Assembly (NCBI GenBank): GCA_036345935.2 | Contig: JADWOT020000010.1 | Coordinates: 8,627,576 to 8,691,575, forward strand | Source: Taenia hydatigena | Taxonomy: Eukaryota > Platyhelminthes > Cestoda > Cyclophyllidea > Taeniidae | Direction: 5' to 3' | DNA: 64,000 nucleotides | Shown here: positions 12,404 through 23,214 of the stretch, one piece after another | Layout: every line of letters starts with the position of its first letter | How positions within the stretch are numbered: position 1 is the first letter of the stretch | Notes under the pieces: generated by a model | Databases searched by the model: none | Told to the model about the DNA's origin: nothing | Seen by the model: only the letters and a program-made list of their open reading frames with translations | Position numbers and translations under genes: made by a program

Positions 12404-14644
12404 CTGAGGATTTTACAAGGCCACTACATTGGACAGTGCATGTTCACGGGCCAATGGAGAGCCAATGCATTGCCGCATTGTCGATCGAGGCTTACACGGA
12501 AGTGGTGTGCATCTAGCCATGTAATCGGTGTGTCTTCGGCAGATGAAAACAACGAAACGCTGCGAACGCTAGCACACATAATCACCACCATCTTTGGAAT
12601 ATAAGAAGAACTGCGAGTTCATTGCAATGAGTTGAGCTAGATGCAAGCACGGGTGTCGAACCGATGAAAACCTTCTACTGCACCAGCCAACCACAAAGTG
12701 TGCATTGCGAGAGGAGCAGTATTAACAGCAGAGGTGCTTTGAAGTCAATGATGCTCAACAGCAAATTAATAATCATCGTATAGCGTTCTACTGGACATAA
12801 GGAGTTATAGCTGACCGGCTCAAGGAAAGTCGGACCGCACTGAAAGCAGCTCCAGCGCAGGCTCTGTCACCTGTCTACTTTGGGTACTTCAGCGTGCTGT
12901 GGGAGAGGATTATTATTTTAAGAAACGATATCGTTTTTTGTCCGGAACCATCAAAATCTGCCGAAATCTGCTTAGGACAGCAGTGGTACTTCAAAATGAT
13001 CAGCAGTTTGATGCGACGGTAAGTCTGAGCTTTATAACGACCCGACCCTTGGGTGTCTGCCTGTCTTTCCAACCTCTAGCACCTGCAGCCATTCCAGGAA
13101 ATACTCATCCAACCCTGGGCGCCCTATCGGCATCGTTCAAAGGAAGAAACCTCCTTTGCAGACACAATAGAGTCATCCACGAACGCAAACGCTGGGAATT
13201 GGGAAAAGTTAGTGCCCAGTAGGCACAGCACGGTGGCTTCCCACACCATTGATTAAGTGAGGCAGACTGTGGTGCGACGACCAGCCATTTCAGGAAACCT
13301 GTCTATGGCAGAGCTGCTTTGAATGCATTGCCTTATGACTAGGAGATGAGTACAAGAACGCAGTAGCAGTGGTGGGAGGCTGCACGAAATCCCAACTTGA
13401 CGGCACCATCGAACTTTGGTAATCTTCGGATGCTGTTCCAAAGAAGTGGCTTCTAAAATATATTTATTGCGTGCCATTAGCATACATAGATGACTGTATG
13501 CGTAAAGAGCAGTAATTAGGCGTGCCGAATGGTGTCATGTTATTGTAACCGCTGAAAAGCGAGCTAATTCGGGTCCATAAATTAAGCAAAGCAGAAGGAA
13601 ATCCTGAGTTTTGTTTCAGCTGAGATAATCTAGTTGGTACTGGCTCGACCGGCGATACGGCACCTGCAATCATTACAAGACACTAATCAAGGCAAGAATT
13701 ATGCATCGGATCAAGGTAAATTTCAATGTATCCTCTTGACGCCTTACCACTGAGGGTGATTATCCAGACAATTTGAATGAGTTGTAGAGTTGGGCCGACT
13801 CGGAAGCGAAAACCACTACGACGATGAGACGAGAGCATCTTCACAGCCCAAAAATATTTCTTTACGCTACACTTCTTGATCCGTTATGCAAAAGTGTTTA
13901 AGGAGGGAGGAAGGCCATTGTTTCTCAAAAAGTGAAGGAAGATTGCTAGACCTCCTAAGTCCTAACCTTAACCAAAATAGTTTAATGAGGTAGTCGTCAC
14001 TGATGAAACATATTAGAAGGGGGTGCGGTTCCTCAAATCGGTGTAGTTACCAGTTATGAAGAAAGCGGGTACAATTTTTATTGCAAGGTGTCTACAAATT
14101 TCCTTGTCTCTTTTCCAATATCCAAACCGTGCCACTTATTGTATTCGCACTTATGGGATTTATGGTTCCGAATTGCATCAGTACAATTCAAACGCATTTT
14201 AAAAGAAAGGCATGAATAAAGTAAGACATAATGCATCAGGGGTGATTTCCTTTTCAAAAAGCTTGGTTCATCTTGAGAAACGATGCCGGCGATCGCATTG
14301 ATGACTGTGGTAAGGAGCGAATTCAAAGCCTGTGAGGCGATACTACATCCAACCACCCCCTAATCATTTCTATAAGCAGTCTGCTTGCCTTATCTTTTGC
14401 ATTCCTAACTGACAAAATGAAACAAAACGATAGTTCCTAAAAGAATTGTGGAAAGTTGGTCTATGATGGATAATCAAACCGCCCCTCTCAGGCTATCCCA
14501 GAGTGGTTTATTCGAGACACCCAACTTTGTAATGCTAAAGCCGCTTTACGAGTAGAGTTAAAGGATTGTGTGAACGAGAAACTTCATCGGAGTCTTTTTC
14601 CTTTACCATCATCACTCAGTCCTGCTGTTCTTGCTGGTAATTAC
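12404..14644. other. Coding-dense composition without a settled gene model
   Basis: GC is somewhat higher than in the flanks and several minus-strand frames are open, including 13100-13245, 13253-13483, 13464-13673 and 14078-14356. None has a domain I can name, so no exon is called. The minus strand near 13175 reads AFVDDSIV, which resembles the reverse-transcriptase active site but lacks supporting motifs. Confidence 0.3.
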
Positions 14645-14879
14645 CTTTATAAGGTAGACCCACGTCGCCTGCCACGACACCTCGTCGCGCAATCGCAGTG
14701 TAATTGCTGAACGTTCCAATGAATTCAAGAGCCTGAAATCGGTCCCTTCCACGCAAATGGATGAGAACTCCTCCCGTGAACTGTCAAATTGTGTGTGCCA
14801 CACGTTTGGCACTTCATATCTGGCAGATGTACTACTCACTGCTTCTTCAGGCAGGAGTCCTTCGTATCTGCCCCATGTC
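14645..14879 (-). CDS. Putative exon of an unrecognised protein
   Basis: The minus-strand frame is open for 78 codons from the acceptor CTAAAACAG to the donor AAAG|GTAATT. The start NRTWGRYEGLLPEEAV and the later RSAITLRLRDEVSWQATW look protein-like. The frame needs a phase 2 upstream donor, while the nearest upstream exon (14975-15121) ends in phase 1. An alternative is that the same acceptor is used in the other phase for a 40-bp microexon ending at the strong donor GCA|GTGAGT near 14840. Both models cannot be right; transcript data would decide. Confidence 0.3.
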
Positions 14880-14974
14880 CTGTTTTAGCCTTCTAGCCAT
14901 TTTTGGGACACCGAAGGAAGGATCAATAGGCTGATATATGGGTTGCGCCACCATACCGAATGGTAGCCAATTAC

Positions 14975-15121
14975 CTGTCTCAATCAATGTGCCTTTCCGA
15001 TAGTCCAGATAATCGTCAAAACAATTGTGCGATTGTGGTGATTGATTTTGCTGCAGTCTGTAAGCGGCACTCGAGTTCTCATAGCCATGCAAATTTTGGT
15101 GATAATCAAAGGCGGTCAAAT
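14975..15121 (-). CDS. Phase 1-1 exon, Asn/Gln-rich protein of unknown function
   Basis: The exon begins after ATTTCAAGCCAG and ends at GAGACAG|GTAATT, a strong donor. It encodes about 48 residues in phase 1-1. The peptide starts LTAFDYHQNLHGYENSS, continues with a Gln/Asn/Ser/His-rich patch containing QQNQSPQSHN, and then FDDYLDYRKGTLIE. Such polar, aromatic-containing stretches are common in transcription-factor activation regions, but that is only an impression. The open frame continues past the donor to a stop at 14847. It probably belongs to the same minus-strand gene as the exons just downstream. Confidence 0.4.
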
Positions 15122-17885
15122 CTGGCTTGAAATACGTACTCTCATTGCAGCAAATTTAACATTGTCTTGATGGCGAGTAAAGTGGACCTTGTTGGAAAGG
15201 ATAGCGCACCATAAGGTCTGCATTGTTAGAATGTGGGATCGTCACTTAATGAAAACCTGTGGAATATGGTGGTGCGCCAAGGACCGTCCACCAATATTGC
15301 AGCGGCATCAAATTATTTTGCAAGTTCTGTGTCTCAGCTGGCAAATGTCCATGTGCATCAGGTGAAAAAGCAGGTATGGCCACCGAAGCTAGGGTTTATG
15401 GAGGAAAACAGTGACTGTTAATTTCCTATTCTTCGTCGTATGTTAGCGACGACCATCTGGGATATTCATTCATTAGGATGTCATTCATTGGGATATCATA
15501 CCAGAAGTCTGAAAACAAAATGGACATGTTGAACAACAGCAAATAACCCAATTGACAGCATGTGTTTTATAAGTGCATGTCGACACAACTGCTTTCAGTG
15601 GATAAACGAAATTGCGGTTTGTGTGCTGCGCATATATTCCATGCGGGGCTAGTAACGCTCAGTAATGTCTGAATAGAGAAAGTGGTAAGCAACCCGCTTA
15701 CTTGCTTACCTACCTGCTCGCCTCGTAGCCAGCTAAATAATGTAACATCGTCACCAGGTGACTTATAGAATCACTTCATTAACTAATGGTCAACGCATGG
15801 GCTGGAGATTCATCAGCCACCAATGAAAGCGTTTCGGTGGCTCCAAATTCCATATACTTGGATGCAGTTATGTTAATAAATTTGTAACTTTCCCATCAGC
15901 ATATTCTACATTGCTTAATGCAAAAAAAAAAATTTCATTTGAAGTAGAGTTTCCGGCTTTGGCTGTGACTGGCGGGCACAAGTTAACGGTTCTGAATTAA
16001 GTAAAGGTCTCTAATGATGTTCTGCGGCACGGCTTGGCAGTTAGTGCATGAGCAAATGAAAATGAACTAAAATGATGCATCAATGAGGTGTGCCATATTG
16101 TCAGAATCAATTAGGCCTTAGCACCTTAGTAGAATTTGAAGAAAGTAAAGCCCAAAGCATGCTTTATTATGGAATTATAGCGTAGCTTTGAGATCAAGTT
16201 CGCAGACAAAATGAATTCATTTTAAAAGGCGTCATTAAGACAAACAGGAAATGGGGTACGAACAAAGTATAGCGACTACTTAAGCGAAGAAAAATATTCC
16301 TACAACGCACTTGCAAAGCGAACTTTGAAATTGTTTGAATTTGCTTTTGGTGCAAGAATAATTAAATGTACAGGCAGCAGGGTCTGCAAGAACAAAACAC
16401 CGTCAAAGCATTAGATGCCCGAACGCCGTTTGAAATGTTGTTAATATTGCTACAACACAGCTATGCTTCCGAGGAATAAGAAAATACCCATAGGCACCTA
16501 AAACACGTTTTGGCTTTAAGCACATTCACGTAGAAGAGGTGTCGATGGGCTTAGGTGGAGGTGACACACCCTTATGATCTCTAAACTGGGTCAGTTCATG
16601 TAATGCCCATAAACGTGACTCTTACTTAGCTGGAGGAAGAGAGGATGACGTCGACCTCGTTCCAGCAATCCATATTTAACTATGAGGTAAAAGGCTACGA
16701 ACCAAATTTCCGCTTTTTACAGTCGAATGATGTTTTAAAACCGCCTTAGTGTAATCAGAACCTATGATCACAACGAATCAGAATGCATAGCGCTAGGAAA
16801 GAATTTAAGCAAATAGATTCGTCTAGGAGGCCTGCTTTTAGACTAAATACAGGGCAATCAAAGCTATTGGACATAGTCACAAGTTTGATCTCCGAGTAAC
16901 GCCAAACGATTTGTGCCATAGGAATTCGGGTCGTCATTCTTAAGAGGTAGTGGCTGAAAGAAGCTGGTAAGACGCAAGGCTTTTTAAATATAGTCATTGT
17001 GCTAGGACTCACAGCAGCTTAGGCACGGGAGAACTTTCCTTTCAGCCATGTGGCTCCATTTGCGAGGTATAGGATGTCAAGAGAAATGACCACTTAGAGG
17101 AGTAACTACAAGTTGTGCTGCCGAATCTCCTCGTAAAACAACGATTTGCAGTATTTCATGCCAGCCCATGGCATGAATCTATTCAAATAATTTAGAACTG
17201 TAGATATGCTTTTCCATTTATTGTCAGGCATTCTAAAGAGCAAATATTTGATCAGAGCAATTGTACTACTTTGCTTCTAATGTGCTTTAGAAAGTCTGCC
17301 CTTTAAACGCAAGCATTGCGCTACAATGCAAAAAGCTGTTGACATCGTTTCGCTGCACTAAAATGCAAATGAAGTGTGCAAATTTTTAACTCTCCCTTCT
17401 TTACATCCGCATATTCAGTGGCAGTAACGAAGGTTTTATTTCGAATCCGGAAAGCAGATGAATTTAAAATGAATGTCTCGTGTAGTCTACCAATTAGACG
17501 TTTTGAGTTACTTCTAATTCCCTTTTTCGGATCACGCATGAGTGAGTTTAGGATGGTCTGGTTTAATTAACAAAATGTTGCTCCACTCCATCGTGGCATC
17601 CATACGAACTTCATCTGAATTCAGTTCTTACTACGATGTGTTGCAGATCAAAGCACGAATTCTTTTAGGATATGCTTATGCGGCACAGAATGTTTTAGGA
17701 TTATCCGAAGTAGGGGACTCTAGAAGGTTACCATCGTTTGCATCGTTCTTGCGCAAACCAATTTAATTACCAACTTTCTTCACTATGGTTGCTTGTACTT
17801 ATTTTGCGTGCCTCTTACTTTGCAGAATTATGGTAAAAGTTTTTTTCTTATTTGGGCGCCAAAAGTTGTACAAATGAAGTAAACA
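15122..17885. other. No supported gene
   Basis: Mostly non-coding. A short duplicated TTCATTNGGAT motif occurs at 15469-15500, and a degenerate CTTACTTGCTTACCTACC tetranucleotide run at 15698-15720. Open frames at 16755-17012 (minus) and 17542-17766 (plus) have no corroboration. Confidence 0.45.
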
Positions 17886-18119
17886 TTAGTAAATAGATTT
17901 GCGCGGTACAAAAAACTGCATATTTTGCAAGCGGAGCGATAAATGCTGCAACGGATAAGTCTGACAAATTGATGACCACATCCCCGCTGGCTCATCTGTG
18001 ATGAAGAATCGTTCATACCGGTCACTACGCTTAAGTTTCTCGGTGGAATTCGTGATAGGGGCAATTTCTAGTCTCATGCCTACACGCATCTCTTGCTTGC
18101 CATCCAGCCGTGCATGATT
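17886..18119 (-). CDS. Possible exon of an unrecognised protein
   Basis: This minus-strand frame is open for 77 codons before TAA. Its peptide reads very much like protein: ARLDGKQEMRVGMRLEIAP, then a charged stretch, then FFITDEPAGMWSSICQ. The VGMRLE motif resembles the conserved start of MBT repeats (VGMKLEAVD), but the rest of that fold is not evident. There is no good pyrimidine-rich acceptor upstream. It might be a first exon starting at an internal ATG, or chance. Confidence 0.3.
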   Translation of the reverse strand, partial: NHARLDGKQEMRVGMRLEIAPITNSTEKLKRSDRYERFFITDEPAGMWSSICQTYPLQHLSLRLQNMQFFVPRKSIY

Positions 18120-19374
18120 TCAGTTGCACTTCGTGCGCCTAGTTAAACGCTAAAGTATGGAACACTTTCGTGTTCCTTACTTATTTGTTTGAGTGAGATA
18201 AATGCCATGGCGACCGCTTCATCAGTTGTTAGAACAACGTGTGATGTGAGATGGTACGGATGTGAAAAGCGCACAAATTTGTAGAGAAGAAAGCGAACGA
18301 TCACCCTAAACCCGGCACAAGGTAAGTTTGATGCGCTGCCATCTCTATCAAACCCGTTCCACTGCTACCACTTGCGTCCGCTTTGCCAATCTGCCAGCAC
18401 TGTGCAGTACCCCAAAGTTTTGCTGCATCATGCATTGCTTTGCTCTTGCATTTATGCTTTTGGCGTAAATATGTATTATTATTTATCTTTTTACGCAGTT
18501 TTTTATTGCTGTTTAGGAAAGTCTACTCTGTCTTACCTGGTGTGTGTCACCCATGTAAAGAGCCATGTCATATTGAACTGTCTGTGGCAAGATAGTACAC
18601 AATCAGTAATGGAACCTAGTTATTTTTTTATCAAATGAAATAGGAGTAATAAATTGTACTCATAAATACCCTAAACGCGATAATTTGCAATGGCGTGGAT
18701 GTATGGGTGTAGTCAAAATGTGGCGAATTCTAAGCTGTTTGAAAAGAAGGGTTTTTTGGTGCATTTATCTGTTTGAATCTGTTGATTCTCATAGCAGGCG
18801 TTTTTTCATGCGTCTAACCTTTTTTGGCAGATTCTTTTCTGGCGGCTTAAAAGTCATTGCTGTTAGAGGCATGGAACGGGGAGAACATGCCTCTCTCTGT
18901 CTATGCTACGCAAAAAATGCTTAATCGAAATCCAGAAAACGCACTAAAACGAGTAGGTGTTAGATAGGTGAACTGGAAAGAAGCAGGGGGCAGGAAAAGT
19001 TTGTCGCCGCCTTTATTGTCAGCATGCCAATGTGGCTTAGTCAACATAATCAATCGACTGCTTAGGCTTTTTCCGGTCAGCTACCGGTCATTCTCAGATT
19101 TCACGTACGAAGTATGCAGTCAGGAAGAAGCAAACATTGCTTCTACAGCCAAAATATCTTGACTTTATGATGTGTTGGGCGCAAAAATTGGGATAGATAA
19201 TGGACTATAGCACGTAGGGAGCAAAGGTTGCAGCTTTGAAGCCATGACTTTAAAAGAGTCACGTAAAATTTGAAAACTCAATTATGCAACATGTTGTTTG
19301 CTTACAAAAGCATTTTATAATTAATTCGTTATCAACGCAAAATTGATGCCTTCCTTCTCCTCCTCCCCTTTTAG
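18120..19374. other. No supported gene
   Basis: Non-coding-looking. Plus-strand frames at 18372-18638 and 18685-18924 translate to hydrophobic, T-rich-derived sequence with no domain. Confidence 0.45.
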
Positions 19375-19595
19375 CGATGCTCGTTTATCGGCAAGCCCAC
19401 TTCAGTGAACTCAAAATCCCATGCCAGTTTTGTCTTGCAACTCCTGGGCACCAATATATTCGCAATGGCTTTCCACCTCGAAATACGGTAGCAGAGATCG
19501 TCAACAGCACCAAGGCGGTGACAAGGAAAGAGGACTTAGGCAACGACCCCCTGACTCTTTTTGGTGTCAAACGAATGAGGCCTGTACGCCTTTAA
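19375..19595 (+). CDS. Candidate exon after a strong splice acceptor; frame uncertain
   Basis: A 25-base pyrimidine tract ending CCCCTTTTAG at 19374 is among the best acceptors in the window. All three plus-strand frames are open for at least about 40 codons after it. One runs 72 codons to TAA and contains IPCQFCLATPGHQY. A second, starting near 19421, continues to 19708 and ends with VVVLFDGDVVPTTDQASYE-type sequence. A third has a possible donor after about 38 codons. I cannot choose the frame. A minus-strand frame is also open here. Confidence 0.25.
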
Positions 19596-19673
19596 ATGTT
19601 GTCGTGCTTTTCGATGGAGACGTAGTACCAACGACAGATCAGGCTTCCTATGAAAATTTCTTTAAGGGTATTT

Positions 19674-19946
19674 TTACAAATCCTCGACTGGCATTGATTC
19701 ACATTTAGCAAGCACCTCATGGCCAGCTGCAACCAATCCCGATTTCGCTAACTGATTAAATAAAGAACTGCACATCAGCTCCATTCCTCTCCATGCTCCT
19801 ACCCAAATAAGTCGCGACTGTACTACTTTGTTTGTTTGACTGCCAATTTCGGTCTCAGTCACAGAGGTAGCCATATTTCTCTGAGCCGCGTGATCTGGCA
19901 TCGGAGTCATACCAGCTGCTCCGTTCCCTCTCCCTATTAAATACAT
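19674..19946 (-). CDS. Possible 90-residue reading frame, function unknown
   Basis: An ATG-initiated minus-strand frame runs 90 codons to TAA. The peptide has protein-like composition, with several Met, Gly, Thr and Gln residues, and includes RLIWVGAWRGMELMCSSLF and a C-terminal LAKCESMPVEDL. No domain is recognised. It overlaps the tail of a plus-strand frame by about 35 bases. A possible GTAAAA donor lies at the very end. Either a short single-exon gene, a first exon or chance. Confidence 0.25.
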   Translation of the reverse strand: MYLIGRGNGAAGMTPMPDHAAQRNMATSVTETEIGSQTNKVVQSRLIWVGAWRGMELMCSSLFNQLAKSGLVAAGHEVLAKCESMPVEDL

Positions 19947-20053
19947 ATATTCTGCCTTGGTATTTTTGCCTTCCTTTGCCTTTGAGGGAACTTCGAACGC
20001 TACAGCGACACTTCTCTCACTTCCGAGATGCAGGCAAAGCTTAGTACGTGCTT

Positions 20054-20365
20054 ACCAAGAAAAGGATACAGACAAATTCATTCCAAAGGCATATCTGCTC
20101 AAGTTTAGCTCAAAGTCTCCTATAAGCTCGTAGCGAATTGTTGGATTTGACGAGCTCAAAACTCATAAGCAGATACGAATGCATCACAAACATCAATTTC
20201 AAAAGGAGTATCAAATATCAGTATTCCAAATTTTCGTAAGTGCCATTAAACCTAGAAATTACACGCCTATGAAACTTAAGGATGGCAGCTAGCTTCGCAG
20301 TTTACATTTTGCTTTTAATTCTTTTATATTTTTGAAAAAAAAAACAAAAATTGGGTTGTTAATGA
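20054..20365 (+). repeat. Direct duplication, copy A
   Basis: This block resembles 20613-21110 in the same orientation. Shared words include GGCATAT, AAGTTTAGCTC, GAATTGTT or AAATTGTT, and CAAATATCA. A second shared segment carries TTCTTTTATATTT followed by TTGTTAAT. Identity by eye is roughly 70%, so the duplication is old. No coding potential is visible. Confidence 0.6.
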
Positions 20366-20612
20366 AAATAGCGTGCTGAATCCATCAAATTCGTCTTTTG
20401 AGGAACGTGGACAATCTAATTTGGGAAATTAAACCAGGAATGGTGAAACTGACACGCATCAAAAGGACCATGTCATGCTTTCTTATCCTTTGAGTAATAC
20501 TTTAGGTGTTTTATTGCGATTTACTGTTTTGTAAAACACACAAATATAAGTATGTCGATCTGTTAGCATTGTTAAGTTTAAGCGTTGCATTTGCAATGTT
20601 CAGTGCATAGTT

Positions 20613-21110
20613 ACCGAGAAAATAACGCAGGCAAATTTCTTCTGAAGGCATATCCGTTCAAGTTTAGCTCTAAGGCACCTAAAATCTCATTGCAAATTGT
20701 TAGAGTTCGACAGGCTTAAAGATCTTAAGTAGATGCGAACGCATTTACAAGCACCATGCTCAAAAAATAAATAACAAATATCAATGTTCCGAATTTATGT
20801 AAGCACTATTGTAGCGTCCCGAGGATCTCTTAAAGGGCAAAATACTAGAATAACATATACTTGTTCAACAGGCAGAGGGAAATGAGCTGCTGCATGGCCC
20901 TAAGGGCAGCCTACGCAGCTAGGGCAATATGGCCACATTTGTGACCCTGATCGCAACCGGTAGTCCAAACAAACAAAGTATTACAACCACTAAACGCAGA
21001 AAATGCGCACATGACAAACCTAAGGAAAGCAAATAGCTTCCTAATATACGTTCCGCTCTCAGTTCTTTTATATTTGCAAAAAATGAAATAAGTTGTTAAT
21101 AAAATAATAA
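20613..21110 (+). repeat. Direct duplication, copy B, with an inserted segment
   Basis: This is the second copy of the 20054-20365 block. Its two homologous parts, about 20613-20811 and 21012-21110, are separated by about 200 bases (20812-21011) that have no counterpart in copy A. That means either an insertion here or a deletion in copy A. The extra segment includes GTAGCGTCCCGAGGATCTC and has slightly higher GC than the flanks. Confidence 0.55.
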
Positions 21111-23027
21111 ATTATTAATACATTCCTCCAAACATTAATTGGTTGTGGTTGTTTTCTTAGGACAGGATTCTCCAAACATGGAATGGATCTCAGTCAACCT
21201 TTAGTTTACCAGCAAACTAAATTTTTTTAAAAATTAATTCCATCAACCCCAACAGCCATCTGGGTTGAATCGATAGGTTAATGTCTCTTCGTAAAAACTG
21301 GTTTTAATGAGTTTCAGCTTCACTCAACAGCTCCAGTCAGGGTGTTCTATGTTGCTCAACTTGTACAACTTTCTTCTTTTAAGGCAGGGATGAGCAAACG
21401 ATTACAAATAATTTCAGCGAACAATAACAAGAATGCAGTTGCATCCTTATTTTGGATAGACGTTTGATCTTTTATGTCCAAGACTGAAGGTTCACTATAA
21501 TCAACTTACGCCTTTTGTGGAAGAGTCGCCTTGCAGAATCAAACAGTTAAACACATTTCTATAGCAGCGCTGTGCGAAAAGTTTGCTGGGATTTGAAAGC
21601 ATTTGCGCATTCAAGCAAGCTATACTGTTGCTAGGGTCTTTTTCTGATTTGGTACTTACTTTTAATGGTCCCTGCGACGTCGTCATTCCCAGATGGCAGC
21701 AATGCTCAAAAAATCAAAACCAACTAAACAAACGACCTTTTAAGGTCGACAAAGTGACTGACCGTTGAGTTAAAATGAAGGCTCTCATGGAAATATCCGA
21801 ATTAAAACAGAACACTTTGATGGTACGTAGAATATGAAGCGGCTTCACGAATCGAAAATCTGGTCGTGAATGAGACGAATCAAATAGATTAAGTTGTTCC
21901 TGTTGAATTGAACTTGCGAGGAGGGAATACACTTACCGAGATGGTGGTTGTGTTAAAGCATGAGTCTCTGCATTGTCATGTTTGCGAGTGTTTGCACTCC
22001 TGAGGCGATGTGCTCTGTGTTGCACATATCCAATGCGTTGAAACATCTTGTAGAAGATGGTACCCGCAATCAAGCTGTACTCTACTCCAAAGGGAACTAA
22101 GTAGTGCACCAATGCTACAGCCCGAGAATGGCAATGAGCTAAAAATGTGACCAAAATTAAATTACTGCCTTAAATAATTTCAGTAGGGATTCCAAACGTT
22201 TTAGGGTGACAATAAAGTAGTTGGTTTTCAAAATTAGTTTTTAGAATGACCAATATTTTAGTTTTGGCAAGGCAAGAGCCATAACACATAGCTGGTTTAT
22301 ATCTCCGCTTTTGAATCACCTTTCACCTTCAATTTTTGCTTCGATACCGATTTGCATGATGTGGGACAAAATCTGGCGGTACTTGCAACACCCCATATGA
22401 TAGTCTAATCCGACTGCAGAAGGTAATTTTACGAATAGTTGGGCTTATTATACCAAGGCTTATTTCTCATTGCGCTATTTATGTCAGTGGCTGTTACACC
22501 GTAGACTATCACTAGCAGCCCTATGATTGTCTTTGAAAGTTCAAAAAAGTAGCGCTTGAGGTCTCGCGTATACATTCGCAATTAAGGTCACTAGTGGTTA
22601 CAAGACTAGTCCTTGACCTCTGTACCAGCAGTCGAGTCACGCTAAATGACCTAATTATGAAACTACCCATCAATTTGACTGCAACTTTAGAAAGGTCGAA
22701 GAAGCTGCATTTATTTTACAAAAAATAATAGACGTTTGTACCTTTGAAATGGAAGTGTACCGATTCGGGTAAGCGAAACCGGCCCAAAACTGACCCAACC
22801 TCAAAATATTGGTTTGCATTAAAGTGCTAATGGAAGAACATGCTATCCATAATGAATAACACTCTTTACATTTCGACCATGTAGTTTTGTGTAACGCAGC
22901 CACTGCAGCACTTTTAAACCCTTTGTCAATGGGTGCCTTTCACGTTAGTACTTAAATATCATCCATTCGAATTGCTTACTTCATAAAATTTTGTTTTTAC
23001 GCATCTCGTAGGATAGCTGCTTTTATA
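21111..23027. other. No supported gene
   Basis: No convincing exon. Open frames at 21714-21932, 21933-22154 and 22670-22903 on the minus strand lack domains and matched splice sites. Confidence 0.45.
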
Positions 23028-23214
23028 AATAAATTGATGGAGAGGGAAGCGGTTCAGTTTCGCCACTTCATATACCCCACTGCGAATACATGGGCACGGA
23101 TTTCCTCAGCCCAGCCAAGCTGGACGTAATGCGGATTAGAATAGAGTTGCGATAGCTAGGATAAAGAATCCACCCATACGATCTAGTTAGGACGTTATTG
23201 ACGTAACTCATAGA
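23028..23214 (+). repeat. 187-bp inverted repeat, left arm
   Basis: This arm is nearly identical, as reverse complement, to 26997-27184: I count about five to seven differences over 187 positions. It runs from AAATTGATGGAGAGGG to GACGTAACTCATAGA. No terminal CA/TG-type ends and no target-site duplication are evident at the outer or inner boundaries. Confidence 0.85.

Noticed and set aside
12208..12516. 102-codon plus-strand frame
   Set aside because: The minus strand over the same bases gives a more protein-like peptide with matched splice sites.
13100..13245. AFVDDSIV on the minus strand, resembling the reverse-transcriptase active site
   Set aside because: Only this short motif is present; the frame stops soon after and no other reverse-transcriptase motif is found in any frame nearby.
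23028..23214. Inverted repeat arm considered as a tRNA-derived SINE or hammerhead ribozyme element
   Set aside because: Only a partial B-box-like GGTTCAG is present, with no A box, and no conserved hammerhead core was found.
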